Below, one piece after another: positions 47,690 to 60,984 of a DNA stretch of 64,000 nucleotides. Each line of letters opens with the position of its first letter. The first letter of the stretch is position 1. The position numbers were made by a program, and so were the translations under genes. The notes beneath the pieces were generated by a model, which made no database searches, had not been told where the DNA came from, and saw only the letters and a program-made list of their open reading frames with translations. The stretch comes from Kuschelorhynchus macadamiae (taxonomy: Eukaryota; Arthropoda; Insecta; Coleoptera; Curculionidae): assembly GCA_030620095.1 (NCBI GenBank), contig JAUTXW010001619.1, positions 124,001-188,000 of the forward strand. The letters run 5' to 3'.

Positions 47690-49466
47690 GGAAACACGGT
47701 TTTGTAGTCCCCTTTCCTAAGATAAGACAACCCACTGAGTATGGTCATTTGAGATCTATCAGTATTTTGCCAGCTTTCTCAAAAATCTTGGAGAAAATAA
47801 TTGAAATCCAAATAAGATATTTTGTGGAAATCAACAAAATTTTACCCGAAAAGCAGTCTGGATTTCAATCAATGCATAGCTGTACCACCGCTCTTGCTGA
47901 CATAACAGATGACGTTCTACGTGAACATGATAACAACAAAATAAGCGCTCTGGTCCTTTTAGTAGTAGTATTTGTTTCTCTTCTTATTTATTCTTATTTA
48001 TCTTGGCTTTGGATATGGTGCTCGAAAATGTGTCTCATCGTATTTATGCAGTAGTTCACAACAAGTGGTTTTCAATGGTACATTTTCTGAAAAGCAAGTG
48101 GTAATGTCTGGAGTTCTACAGGGAAGTATACTTGGTCCTTTGTTCTATACTTTATACACCTCACAATTTCACAAAAATATCAAACACTGCCATTATCATC
48201 TGTATGCTGATGACGCCCAAATTTACTTGTCTTTCAATTCAGTTCATGGTAATATGGCGAACCGCCACATAAATAGTGATCTAAATGCGCTATTTAAAAC
48301 CGCAACCGATCACATGCTGAAAAATAACCCTAGTAAATCCACCGTAATTCTATTTGGCAAGCCAACACATTGCAATTTGGCCAAAGACAACCTAGATATT
48401 CAAATGGACAATGCTTTTATTCCTTTTGTTGACACCTGCAAAAGTCTGGGACTACAGCTTGACTGGAACTTGCGTTTTAAACAACATGTAACTAATGAAC
48501 TGAAGGTAGCCTATTCAACACTAAAATTACTTTTTTCGTATCGCCACTACCTTACACTAGAGACAAAAAAACTCCTTTGTGATTCTCTGGTGTTATCAGT
48601 TTTCAATCATTGTGACTGCGTTTACGGGCCTTGCCTTGAAAATATCGGAGTTAGGCGTATCCAAAAAGTGCAAAATAGCTGTCTTCGCTTTATTTACGGA
48701 ATATCTGGAAGAAACCATATTTCACATAAGTTAAAAGATGCCGGTTGGTTGAGTATGCTTAATAGGTGAAAACTGCATATGTCTATGTTATCATATAAAA
48801 CAATGAAATATAAAAAACCTTAATATCTTTTATAACAAGCTCAAATTTCGTAATGACGTCCACGTTCGAAATTTAAGAAACAATCATATTGTTACAATTC
48901 CCCAACATCGCAAGGAGCTGTTTAAGAGGTCAATTTCTTATAATTTATTTACTGCCATAAACTCGATGCATTTTCTGAATACGGATCTGTCCTGTCTTTT
49001 TATTAAGTATATTATAAAAAAAATTATTCAAGAATCAGTAATGTTTTAAAGAAACTACCGATGTTCTTTGAAACCCGTTTCATTCCAAATTTCGCGAATA
49101 TAACCTATCATTCCCCCACCCCCTCTTTTCTCTTCCTCTTCTTTCTCAATTCTTCTCCTTTTATGTCTTTTCTATATTCCTTTTCTTTTCTTTTTTTTAT
49201 GTCTTTAAAAGTTCATATTAAATATATTTCGTAATCTAATTCAGTACATTTAGTAACTTAACTCAAAACGCGTCATATACCTATTTGATTTTCTATACAT
49301 AAGTTTTTAACGGGCTTTATCTGGTTATCAGTACACACACTGGGTGGCTGCAATCATTTTATAGCCCTTTGTCTAATCGTCTAGCATAAACATTTGAATA
49401 TAATAAATTATTTGTGTAATATTGCACGATTGAACAATAAATGTATTATTATTATTATTATTATTA
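47690..49466 (+). pseudogene. Non-LTR retrotransposon RT and 3' end, first catalytic Asp deleted
   Basis: RT starts YGHLRSISILPAFSKILEKI and GFQSMHSCTTALADI. It then reads ISALVLL, after which the expected D(Y/F)SKAFDT block is absent and the sequence resumes at SYLCSSSQQVVFNG in another frame (47972-48769). That frame has GVLQGSILGPLFYTLY, LYADDAQIYLSF (catalytic pair intact), a thumb region and a C-terminal VYGPCLENIGVRRIQKVQN. A TGA at 48767-48769 precedes the frame-broken C-tail, and the element ends in (ATT)n at 49445-49466. The missing A-motif makes the RT inactive. Confidence 0.88.
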
Positions 49467-49559
49467 AGCTAAAAGAGCATAACATACTATTCTATTAAAG
49501 ATACAGTAATTTCTGCCTTTGATTTATTCTGAGATCTGGACGTGCTGTTTGATCTTCCG

Positions 49560-50217
49560 TATAGTATATAAACAAAACCATTGTTGAAGCTCCAAAGATG
49601 TATGGATTTATTATACGGTGCACCAAAGATTTTAATGATGTTAAAGTATTGAAATTATTGTACCACTCTTACGTCCGATCGAAATTAGAATATGGCGACA
49701 TCTGAGTATAATACTCACATTGAGAATTTCGAAAGAAATATAGCCCAGATTTTGAAAATATGCCAACTTTATTACTAACGGAATATACCCACATCGAGGC
49801 TATTACCGTGTTCAGTTGCTTGCAGAATTCGGATATGTTCCCTTAAAGATTGCTGTGATTCTCTATTTTTAATAACTTTTTTGAAAGTTATGAATTATGT
49901 GTGCTAAGTATAATAAAAGGCCTAATTTAGACTTTTTTAATTATTCAATTGATGTTGTCAGGAGAATGATTAGGTATATCATTAGGGATTGCTATTTTTC
50001 AATAGTTTTTGATTTTATTCTTTTTTTAAATTTCATAATTCTAATTGTTAATGTATATTTTTAAAAATATATTTTAGTTAATAGGCCAGTTAAATTTGAT
50101 AGCTATATTTTTTTTTTCTTTAATACATTTTTACAATTTTTCAATCTATTGTTACATACTTGCTTAGTAGTTTTTCCTGTAGAGGTTTTTTTTGTAAATA
50201 AATAAATAAATAAATAA
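49560..50217 (+). pseudogene. Second non-LTR RT C-terminal fragment with (AAAT)n tail
   Basis: The plus-strand reading YGFIIRCTKDFNDVKVLKLL, then SYVRSKLEYGDI, and after shifts PHRGYYRVQLLAEFGYVPLK-like words, matches the post-RT region of insect non-LTR elements. It ends in (AAAT)n at about 50195-50217, typical of a 3' tail. Only the C-terminal part and 3' UTR are present. It is a different family from 46612-49466. Confidence 0.75.
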
Positions 50218-53200
50218 TTTGCATTCTTACATATCTCAAATATAGATTTTCGATCAAATCAGACCACAAATAATATTTGTGCACCATATTGAGGCGGTCA
50301 TCTTGATTTTATACGAAAGTGTGAAAGCATGGCAAGATTCAAACCAGACAAACAAGTAACCAAATAAGAAAAGATGCTTATGTCTCACCCTGACCGTGAG
50401 GAAATTTTAGTAGCCCTATCAGAGGTGGCAAAACCCCAAAAAAAAATTACTAGCAACCTTCGTTTTAAAATTATTACGTACTGTTTAAATATGTACTAAT
50501 TGGACTGTTACCGAAACGAAAAACTCGTACATTTCATTACACAAAGGAAAATCTTGACAAGTTTGTAACAAGTTGAACGATCAAATTTAAATAAAATGAA
50601 GATTACTGTATTTTGCTAAAAATGCACTCCCGTATTTATTTGGATCAAGCTTTTATTTCAAATGTTGCCATTTAGGCGCATATTTATGGAACACCCGTCG
50701 TGTTATTGCTCTTTTATTTTGTGTACGAATTAAATCCGTGTTAAATTTCAAAATAAATCAATCAATCGTCGGCGCCAACTTGGTATGTTGGTATAAATAA
50801 ATACCCTTTATTATTTTCGTGGATTTTATGCATGGGTTTTAAATACCTAAACAAGCAAAAATAAAGATTTAATATGTAATAAAACCTCGTTGCAAAAGTG
50901 TATTTTTTGATATTTCGCACTGTATTTATCATTTTGGACGAATAAGTTTTCTTCCTTACATCTTTACTAATCAAGGGCAGATTTAGCTTCTGGTCATGGC
51001 AGTGGGATTTCAAGTGTCGGTGGGTATTAAAAAAGTAGGTCAACACTTTAGTCAAGTGAACTCAATATTTAATAATCATCTTTGCAAAAGGCTACTTGAG
51101 TTTAACTGCCGATTTTGAAGATAGTTAAAAACCGAATTTCTGTTATGAGTGTTTAAAATTACATTACATTTTATATAAAATCACACTGAATAATGAAAAG
51201 CAAGTATTCTAATATAAAATATGATATAATTAAACTCAGATAACTTCTTCAAAATACAACTTATAAACCAAAAATGTGGTATTATAATCAGTTTTCCCAA
51301 TTGTGGTATAATTCCACTTAAAGGCATTAAGGTATAATCTATAATATGTTAAAATAAATATAATTAAGGTGTAGTTAGTAATTGTAATTTTGTAATTACA
51401 AATTACAATATTCCACGTGACATAAGGCTCGTGTCCCGTGCCACATGAACGCACGGGCCCTGTGGCATAGATAACTTGTTAAAAAGTTCAAAGTTGCAGG
51501 TAAATATCTATTTAGTTTTAATGAAATTTTGTTGTTTCGAACAATAATTTTAATTCTAATAAAAACTTGACGAATGTAATGCTAACAACCCCTACAGTAA
51601 CGGCAGCAACTTGGTTGACTCGAATAACTTGAATAGCTATAGCGATACTAATTCTAATGACGTAGCTGATGATAATAAATAAATAAATAATAATACTTAT
51701 TTTAACCCTAAATACACTATGCAAGAAAAATTAAAATTATTCTACAATATTGGCAGTGGATCATCTAAAGGAAAAAAATGATGATGTAAATAATTATGAA
51801 ATTAAAATTTATTAGGGTTATATAGAGTGTTTTTCTTTCCTAGCCTGATGATCATGATTCAAATCCACAGCCAAAAAGTAAAGATGCAAAACAGTGGCAT
51901 GGGGAAGAAAATTATTAAAAAAATGTATGGAAAATTTGTAAAGAATTGGTTAGGTATACCTCAATTTCATGGTTGGTAACTTGGTTGACTAAATTACGAC
52001 ATACAAGAAAGGGCAACGACTTGTTTTACTGTAAAGTGAGTGGTGTGGATGTATTATAAGCATAACTTAACAAAGCTTCAAGTGTCAAATAAAATCCACT
52101 ATTTGCCATTTAGAATTATGGATAGATATGAATAAATATGGTGTTATCCATTTTTTCCCTGATTCAAAAATAGCAAGAGGTTTGGCATATAAAAGGATCA
52201 AGTCAAGATATAATATAGTGAGAAATGCTTCAGAAAGAATAGAATAAGATGGTAAAAAGAAGGGCAATTGAACGTCCTCCGCAGCCTAACGGTTTAAGTT
52301 TTCAACAAAAACAAAAATATTGTGAAATACTATAGATAGAAGAACAAATTCTTATAGGTTCTTCTATTTAAAAAAATGTAAGCAAATTACGACTATCGCT
52401 ACGTGTTTAAAAAAAATCTTTTTTTTTTACTTTTTTGCTGTTGTTCGCTGAAAACTAGTTTTATGAAAAATAACATAAGACAAAATGAATGATGAGACAA
52501 GAAGTTCAATTTTGGAGCTAAATGTAAAATAAAATTTTATTTTAAGTCAACCGTATCCACTTGAAATTTTGAGTGTCTTTTTTAAAGTATATTGATGCCT
52601 CGAGGCTGTACCAAAAACCCGTCCCCTCGGATAAAAACTAAAAAAGTTACGATTTTTTAAACATTTAATACATTTATTCGTACTTTCAAGTTGAGTGTAA
52701 AGGAGGCTATTTACTTTTTTTACCAAAGACAAACAAATTTGAAAACATTAATCTAATTTCTACAATTTTCCGATTTACTGCTTGATAGATATGGATCATA
52801 GTATAGAATAAATTCCCCACATCCAGCTTAAATATTATACGATTCTAACATACGTATCATAGACAATTTTATTTCCCAAATGAACGTATTTAGAACAGAA
52901 ATAATAAAAACATGTAAATCCTATTAAACGCGATATCGGGAACCAGACTATAAGAATAAGGTTTACTCATTTGGGTCTACTTGGGGTACATATGTATGTA
53001 CCTATGTATATAAAATGGTGATATAGGTTTTTCGCATTTTCATAGGTGATTTTGACTATTCCAACATATTTATTATACGGGATGTAAAAGTATTTTGGTC
53101 GCAGTTTTCTTTTTATTGCAAACTTATGTAGGCTTCCAGTTTACAGGTAGAAATTGTCAAAATATTGCGTGTTTTTGTGCTAGTACAGATAGATACATAA

Positions 53201-53655
53201 TCTTCGGGGCTAATTATGTCTCTGGTAATATATTTGCATACGGAGTGTAGTAGTATTTAATACCAATTTGATTTGTACTAGGCGGATAACTAATAAAACA
53301 TTTATTAAGGCAGGGGCAGTAGATATTTAATTTGTTTAAAAATTTGGTTTGAAAGCTGTTACTATTTTCCTAATGAAACATTTATCGGCTGAAGATATCG
53401 ATATTATATACACGGTTTTCACAATTTTTACAGAAGGCCGAAGATCAGGTAAGCCTCCCTAAGGACGATCTCTGTTTTCCATTTTAAGCCAAAGAAAAAA
53501 AATATAAATAATTGGTAGTATACAATTAAGGGCATTAAGAATAATTAAACTAATCCTAAATGTTAACAATGTTTAAAAACTATTAAGACATAGTAAGAAA
53601 AAAAAACATAAAACTCTCAAGCAGTTCAAACGTAATGAAATTCTTACTTACACTA
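50218..53655. other. No gene seen (about 3.4 kb)
   Basis: AT-rich. Several frames of 60-97 codons (for example 50762-51055 -, 51236-51454 -) show no recognisable family. The segment 51415-51475 is GC-richer with GCACGGGCCC. No clear repeat or RNA gene. Confidence 0.5.
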
Positions 53656-53673
53656 GAGAAATGCTTTGATCAT

Positions 53674-54025
53674 TCAACATATGTTTTTTAATTTTTTTTT
53701 AAACATATTTAACGGGTACGATTTTAATATGTCAGGGAGATTATTATAAACATTCGCGATTTGGTATGTAAATGACGCCCTAAAGAATGTGTGTTTGTGA
53801 GCGGGAGGTATGAGTCGGCTCCTGAATCGGAGATTTAACGTATGCACATCAGATCTAAAAGTAATCTTAGGGTAAAGATTTGCAGGTTGCTTAAAAAGTA
53901 ATATTTTGTGAAAGAGAATAGCTGCCTGTAAGCGCCTACGGTTTTTCATATTAAGCCAGTTTGCTTCCATTAGTTTATGCGAAATGTGGTGCCGGTTTCC
54001 TCGTAATTTTTATCCTGTTCAAAAT
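53674..54025 (-). pseudogene. Non-LTR retrotransposon C-terminal tail
   Basis: The minus strand reads RHHISHKLMEANWLNMKNRR, then HKILLFKQPANLYPKITF, RSRLIPPAHKHTFFRASFTY and NNLPDILKSYPLNMFKKKLK. This is the usual C-terminus of Jockey/CR1-like ORF2 (NHISHKL...GWL..., FKRSF-type end). It resembles the family at 46612-49466. No RT domain is attached. Confidence 0.82.
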
Positions 54026-54946
54026 GTTTAAACACGGTTTTCACAGTTCCGTGCAACTTTTGGAGGCTTTCTTTAGTTAAAAAAATTTTAGACAGCTGTC
54101 AAAAAAAATTGTTATTTTCCTGTAAATTCTGAACAACTTACTTAAAATTTTCATATACAGTTTTCTAATTTATTTGAAAAAAGTTTAACACCTGTCAAAA
54201 AAAATGTTTTTATAAAGTGTTTTAATTTTTTAATGTGAGCTTAAAATTTTTAGATATGGTTTTCACAGTAACTTTTAATGACGTTATTTATTCAAAAAAA
54301 AATACTTTGGCAGCTGTCATAAGAACATCTAGTCTCGCTAACTTTTGACAAGTTAAATATTTTTTTAATGAGATTTTTACAGATTGATGTAACTTAACCC
54401 TTAACCTATACAAAGTGGGATAATAGGTAAATCATATATGAGCATCCCCCGCCCCCCGGGCTCGATCTGGCCCTCCACCAACCTCGATCCAGCCCGCGAG
54501 AGATTTAGAAATTTCAAATAACACGCAAAAAATTTAAAGAATTCGCACACATGGTTTATTTGTAATTACTGTCAACCATCCTAGAACTGTATTCTTCAAA
54601 TCATAAAGACTAAAATCACTATATAATTTTATTAGGCGTACGCAGTGGAACGCCACAGATCGAGTCAGAAATAGTCGTTAAAAAGAGACAAACAGATAAA
54701 TATTCGGGAAGCCGTTCGATGACCTTGAAGAGCTCCGAGCGATGCGTTATTAAAAACAGTCGGCTTTGAGCGCTCGCATAGCATATTTAAGTACGATCGA
54801 GACTCGATTCGAGAGTATTCTAGTTGCTTATTGCGGGTAATTTATAAACCACTTTGTGCTTGTCAACCCATTACTTGTTAACAACTGATAAGAAAAAACG
54901 CGGGAAATATTCAAGCAAATTCAGCCAAAAAAAAGAATCTATCAAG
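54026..54946. other. 5' flank of hAT pseudogene, GC-rich patch
   Basis: No gene. A GC-rich patch at 54444-54502 (GCCCCCCGGGCTCGATCTGG, CCAGCCCGCGAGAG) and the following region probably form the 5' end of the hAT element whose transposase starts at 54947. Termini are not fixed. Confidence 0.45.
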
Positions 54947-56330
54947 ATGTCTGGTTTAAAAAAGCGGAAAGTGAACACAGAATGTCGTCAATTCCAAAAC
55001 AAATGGACAGATCAATACTTTTATCATGCATAGTGGTAAACCTATGTGTTAGTTGTGCCGTGAAACAATTTGTGTTTTAAAAAAATACGATATGAATCAT
55101 TACTCCAACAAGCATCAATATAATTTACTTACATTTATCACAGCCCAGTTAGCTATTTTATATAAGGTGTTGATGAAGAATTTGTAGTGACAGAGGAATT
55201 ACTGGCTTTACGACCACTACAAGGGACCACTACTGGAAAAGATAGTTTCGCCTAGGTGCAAAGTACTTTTGAGCAATATGGTTTGCGTTTGGTGTAAATT
55301 AGGTGAAGTGTGTACAGATGGTGCGCCTTCAATACTCGGTTCACGAAAAGGTTTTATCGAAATTCTGAGAGAAAGAGCAACCGCTATGAATGAGCAAGAA
55401 TGTGATTTAATAATTCTGCAATGCATTATTCACAAAACTTGTGCTCTAAGTCCTTTCGACCGAAGAACGTTATGGATGTGGTAGTAATTATATCAATTTT
55501 ATTAGATCCCGCGGTCTTAACCATCACCAGTTTAAAGCATTTTTTGATGAACTTTCTTCAGAACACGATGATTTGACATACTATTGCGAAGTAAGGTGGC
55601 CAAGCAAAGGTAATATACTAAAAAGATTTTATGACTTTAGAAAAGAAATAGCTGATTATATAGAAAACATTGCCACAAATTATTGATCCAAAATGGCTTT
55701 ATGACTTGGCATTCCTGGTTAGACATGACAGGATAATTAAACGACCTGAACTTGAAGTTTCAAAAACAAGTACAATTAGTAAATCAGCTGTACAGGCGTC
55801 TTAAAGCTTTTAAAGACAAAATTCGCTTGTGGGAAACACAAATGAGAAGTAAAAACTGTTTCCATTTTTTAAAATTATCCAGTCACGAAAACATTGAATA
55901 CGGTGACTATGCTGAAAAACCAGAACTACTGTTATAGCAATTCACTGATCGGTTTCCCTATTTTAAGAATATGGATAGCACTTTCAATATTCCTTGTAAG
56001 TGTAATGTGGAAGATACTTTGCTTCACCTAGAAATGGAGTTGATCGAGCTTCAAGAAGAATCATATTTGAAGTCTAAATTTGATGATGTGGAACTAAGCG
56101 AATTTTACAGAACATACCTTTGCGAAGAAAAATATCCACAGCTAAAAAATGTGGGAATTTTAATCGTGTTTTTATTCACTACTACCTACTTATTCTTGCC
56201 TGCGGCCCGCGACCTGATTAAGTCCCAAAATTACGCCCTCAGCTATGCAAAGATTGCCTATACTTGAAAATCCGTTACGGTATGGTTTACATTTAGCTTG
56301 CTAGGTTCTGTCCGTAACCAAAAATTTAGT
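54947..56330 (+). pseudogene. hAT transposase, GTF2IRD2/ZBED5-like, decayed
   Basis: Starts MSGLKKRKVNTECRQFQNKW and shows a BED-like finger (GKPMC, LCRETI, HYSNKH). It then moves to EEFVVTEELLALRPLQGTTT, GVCTDGAPS-like VCTDGAPSILGSRKGFIEIL (55300-55360) and LQCIIHKTCAL. Next are RSRGLNHHQFKAFFDELSS-like words, LYRRLKAFKDKIRLWETQM (55785-55845) and the C-terminal PCKCNVEDTLLHLEMELIEL. The DDE-hAT core is fragmented across frames. The segment between the finger and the core appears shortened. The element is inactive. Confidence 0.85.
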
Positions 56331-56405
56331 GCTGTTTCAGATGGAGCGTATGACCAGCACTGATCATCAGCGCGGTCCATTATCCGGTTGATCGTCAGCG
56401 CTGAC
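56325..56405. repeat. Inverted partner of repeat at 62770-62855
   Basis: AGTGCTGTTTCAGATGGAGC and the following GTATGACCAGCACTGATC correspond, inverted, to 62770-62855 (AGTGCAGTTTTACATGGAGC on the minus strand). It lies right at the end of the hAT pseudogene. Confidence 0.65.
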
Positions 56406-58468
56406 TATCTACCCTAATGGCTCAGAATATTATTTTAATAAAAGAAGTTTCATATTGAAGGAAAGTCCACTGTTTTTGCAGATCTCGCAATTTTGATCTG
56501 TCTATGAGACTAATAAAATAATAATATTAGTTTTTATTTTATTAATTTAGCGAATATTCTATGAAACAGATAATTGACATACCATAGCTCATTTGAAAAA
56601 GATAGAGAGTTGTAAGTTATGTTAAATCGAGAAAGCTCTTTTTTTTTACAGTGTAGACAACTAAAACATTGTATTATAAATTCTAACATATTTTTACAAA
56701 TAATAGGCTGTTTTGTTAGTTCACTGCTGACACATCGGAAAACTAATTTGCATACGAGCGGGCTTTTATTCTTTCTAAAGCAAAATAATACGCCAATGGC
56801 ATTTTAATAAGCAAGTAATAATTTGTAAAACGAATTGCTTTAATATCAATATTTTGGCTCTAAAAATAATAGGTGATTTGCAGAAATATGTTTCGTCTTA
56901 TAAATACTTGGTTTTACTGTCGTTCTTGAGATCTAGACAAAAAATTAGCAGACCTACAGTCTCATCTAGTGTGCCATTAAATTCCACATTCTTATTTTTC
57001 CTTAATTACATGATCTACATTAGGATGGATAAAAAAAGTGAGTTTTTGGATTTGCCTAACTGGGTAAGTTTCAAAAGTTGTCATTTATTTTCTATTTTGT
57101 CATTATATAGGATATCGGTTAAGAAGTTTTAGTTGAATCATAAATTAATATATTAAAATATTCAAGAAGTAAATATGCCTTGAGTCTGTGTATTTGCCTT
57201 AAAAGTAAGCATTTTCAATCAATATTTGGTTAAACATGGAAATTTTATTTTTCTTTCGAGGTTGTCAATTTTATACAGCTCTTGGTTCTATTCTCTTGAA
57301 TAACAACTAGCCAGAAACCACCACGCAGATGTGGCTGCATGTCGAGCCCCATAAACGACCTAGCCACTGTTTCTTTATTCTACTACGATATGATTTTTTT
57401 TACAGCCGTGCCCAATATCATTATAAATAAAAGGCGACTTTTGGATTTAAAACCGTAACTTCTCCATATCAAGACTTTGCTTGATTTAATCCCTTTACAT
57501 ATTAACTTCTCTAAAGAAATTGACTTGCTTTAAATCCTTTAAAACCTGCTTTATTTTAAGAGTTGCCACCAGACCTTTAACTTCAGCCCAAACATATCCC
57601 TCTAGATTTCGATTTAGTTAGTAATATTTCGCTTTAAAGTCATTTCATCAACCACGTATTTTGTACAAAAAGATTTTTTTATATTAATACTTTCAAGTTA
57701 CTCCTTTTTAGTCATGTCATCTTTATATGTAATTTACTATAAGTAAGCCATTAGATATAATTTCTTCCAAGAGGCATTTGGTAGTTTTTCAAGCTTCCTA
57801 GAATGGTAAAGAGAAAACATCTGCAATAATATTTACATGACAATACCTAGTTTAATTTCATTAAAATGTTAATAAACCATTTTCTACAAAGCCACGTATA
57901 CCATTTTTTTGGTAACAGGGCGGAGCGACCCTTTTTTTCACGGGGCAAAATATTTTTTGGCCGTCCTAGTTACCTTCTTTTCCTAAGGGGGTAGGTACCA
58001 CAGCAGCCTATCCATCCAGAAGGCGTTTATTTTGCACTTACGTCACATAAAATTTTGTGCTGCAAAATGTTTTGTCTTCAATTTTTGCTTTCTCACACAT
58101 ATTATTCCCCTCCTCCCCCAAGCTTTTATTTTTACTATTGAACTAAACACTAAAAAATAATAAAATTTACATAAACTTGTGTTGTGTAGGTTGAGGAGTT
58201 GCTATGGCTACCTTCCGGCTAACATAGGTATGCCTAGTTTTAGTTCAATCGAACGACAGAAAGTACTTGAAAAATGGATTGCAAATTTTGAATCGGAAAG
58301 AGAGATATACGAAGAAAACAAGTTAAATTAAAGTTTGTAAAAATGGACTTTTCGTTGTCTTTATTTCTGAGAAAGTGTTTATATTGGTTTGAACTTCAGT
58401 ACTTCCTAAAGTTGCACGCTCTATGGAAATAGTTGCCAATTTACTAGCTTTTCCTGGCTCATAGTGAA
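56406..58468. other. No gene seen
   Basis: AT-rich. Frames at 56619-56807 and 56854-57132 are unrecognised. A GC-richer patch at 57910-58030 is also unassigned. Confidence 0.5.
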
Positions 58469-60984
58469 CCTTAGGTAGCAATATGCGGTTGCCGGCAATT
58501 TAGATCGAGAGCAATAGTGCCGGGAACATTGCCGGCAATATGTAAGGCTCAAATTTACAAAAATAGTATGCTTAGATAGAGGTAACAGCAAAAAAATTCC
58601 TAATGAACAATATATTATACTATTATAAACAAATTAACAAAAAAGAAAATAGGAAAGAAAAAATCAGTTATTATTATGTAGGTTACACGTTATACTGCTG
58701 AGGAGTTTGAAGTTTGAACTCAATATCAGACTCTGATTCCGCCTCCGAAGTGTATGACTATGGTGATTCAGATGTAGTTGAATATTTATCGTCATCACTG
58801 TCAACTGCTTCGCTTTCAACTATGGCTTCTACGTGTTTTAGACGAAGATGGACTTGCTGTATTTTTCATGAACTTGGTCTTCTTGGTAGTGGAAGTGTGT
58901 GCATAAGTTTCCAATTATGGGCAATATAGCATAATTTTTCCGCTATGTTAGTATTTAATTTATGTCGTTTCTTATTATGAATAAATGAGAACGTGGAAAA
59001 GGACCTTTCCACAGAAGCAGATGTTGAAGGCACACTTAAAATTCTTATTGCCAGTTTTCCTAACTCAGTATATTGATAAAAGGTTTTCCACCATAATAAA
59101 GCACTTATATCTTCATTTTGAACAACTTTCCAAACAAAATCCTTTCCCCAAATTCCCTCTCGAGATCTATACATAGCAAGTTCTACCATAACCTTTTGAT
59201 CATCCATGTTGTTTATATGTTGTCCTATTTGACATATTGCTTCGCAACTATCAATTTGTTCTTGTGTTGACATTATCATTCCTTGACTTCTGGGATCCAA
59301 CAGGCAAGCGGCCAAACGAATAGGCTTCAAAGCATGTAGTTTCCTATCTTCAAATTTTTGCTTAATTAACTCTGCTTCTGTGGGAGGCAATACCAAAGAT
59401 AAAAACAGGTTCAAGTTTTTTTCTATTTCTAAAAACGCAGACCAGACTACTTGAATGCTATTGTAGCCACCTCCCAAATACGTAATCCAATGCACAACTG
59501 GTTGCAAAAGACTGCGAAACTTTTTTAAATTTGACCAAAAGTGGTCATCGAGTAAAGTCTGTTAATGTATTCTGAGCAAAGTTTTTGTGGCATCTTCGTT
59601 TATTGCCATTGTTTGCAATATACTTTTCGTAACCACTAAACTATTTAGACACTCCAGATAACTTCCCCAGCTGGTTTTCACTGGCAAATGCAAAGAGGAC
59701 TGTATACCTTTTTCGGTGTTTAGTTGTTTAAATTCAGCTGCTAACAATTGGGAATTCCTCATGGATTTTATAATTTACACACAGACATTAAAAAATTTGT
59801 TAGCAGTATTTCATTTAAGGATGTCAGTAATTATCAAGTGGAGAGTGTGAGCAATGCAATCTATCTATATTATGTGAGGGTACTTTTCATTGAGAAGTCT
59901 TCCACATTTTACCATACTTGCAGCATTGTCCGAAATAACTACTAAAACACAGAACATTTAAAAATTCTATTGTATTTTCTAGAAGCTTGCGGCTTTATTT
60001 CAAGTGTGATGACATTTCAGGCTTCAAGTTTTAAAAAAATATTCAAAATATATGTGTTTTTGCAAGTTTAATCATTTTTTATTTTTCAATTAAGTAGTAG
60101 TAGTTTATAAAAGTTTATTTTTAAAAATATGTTTTTAGATATGTTCTATTTTATATTTTCCAGCATTATTTTTTACACACCCTGTATCAGACATTCACTT
60201 AAGACTTTATAATATTGTATTAAATCTATAATAGCCATTAGTAGGGTGATCAAATGCCAATAATTGGTTACAGTAATGCCAACAAATAGGCAAGTGTATA
60301 ATCTGGCTTTTTGATTAAACTAAGCTATTAATAGAATTTTAAATTCAGAAAATACCTACATATTAGTATTAAAAGTATACACAACAGGCTACACCATACA
60401 AATGCTAACATTCATTTTGGTATTTTCTTTAATCTAGAATAAGGTAAAAAATTTTCTTAAAGTGTCAATTATTGGGTAGTTTACCCTAGGCAAAATATCC
60501 CTATTCCCATATATCAAAAAATAATATCAATATCATGAGCATGCCGTATCTATCAAGCAAACTGTACATAGATATAAATACCTGTTCTTTAATATCCACT
60601 GTGTCAAAAAAATTTGAAACAAACGTCGGCCTCGTCCTTGTCGGCGCAGTAAATGAAACGGTGGTACTGTTCTCTCCCTATACAACTTCATCCATATCAA
60701 GGTCGACAATCTCTGGCTTTGGTTCTGAACATGCACTGTTAACACTTGCACAAAAACTAGAATACAATTTGGCTTTGGCCACATCCACACATGATCCCCC
60801 TGAAGTTAAACTTGATTTCTGCAACAGTTTTTTCTTGAGTGCAATAGGGCACTTTGTACATTTCTTAATATGTCTTGCCTAGTTTTGGAAACTTAAAAAG
60901 ATTTGGGCAGTTTTCCAGGAATATTCCCAACATGGGAAAATTGCCAATCGGCAACATTGCCAACGGCACATTGCTAACCTAAAG
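58469..60984 (-). mobile_element. hAT DNA transposon with both termini (2.5 kb)
   Basis: The left end CCTTAGGTAGCAATATGC (58469 on) and the right end, on the other strand CTTTAGGTTAGCAATGTGC (from 60984), are inverted copies. Subterminal TTGCCGGCAAT-type repeats occur inside both, a common hAT feature. Flanks are ATAGTGAA and TAGTTTTT, so the 8-bp target duplication is eroded or the ends are off by a base. The transposase lies on the minus strand. Confidence 0.8.
58866..60890 (-). pseudogene. hAT transposase (BED finger to dimerisation domain)
   Basis: At the right end are remains of the BED finger (HIKKCTKCP near 60850). After a non-coding stretch (59945-60530) come VVISDNAASMVKCGRLLNEK and IAHTLHL, then LPVKTSWGSYLECLNSL, in one frame with four stops. 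The last stop is TAA at 59562-59564. The C-terminal 213 codons (58866-59507) are open: LLQPVVHWITYLG, LLDPRSQG, then WWKTFYQYTELGKLAIRIL and SASVERSFSTFSFIH, the hAT dimerisation motif. A host-domesticated role is unlikely given the stops. Confidence 0.88.

Noticed and set aside
50762..51454. Frames of 72-97 codons as host exons
   Set aside because: No recognisable domain, splice context or codon bias that I could see.
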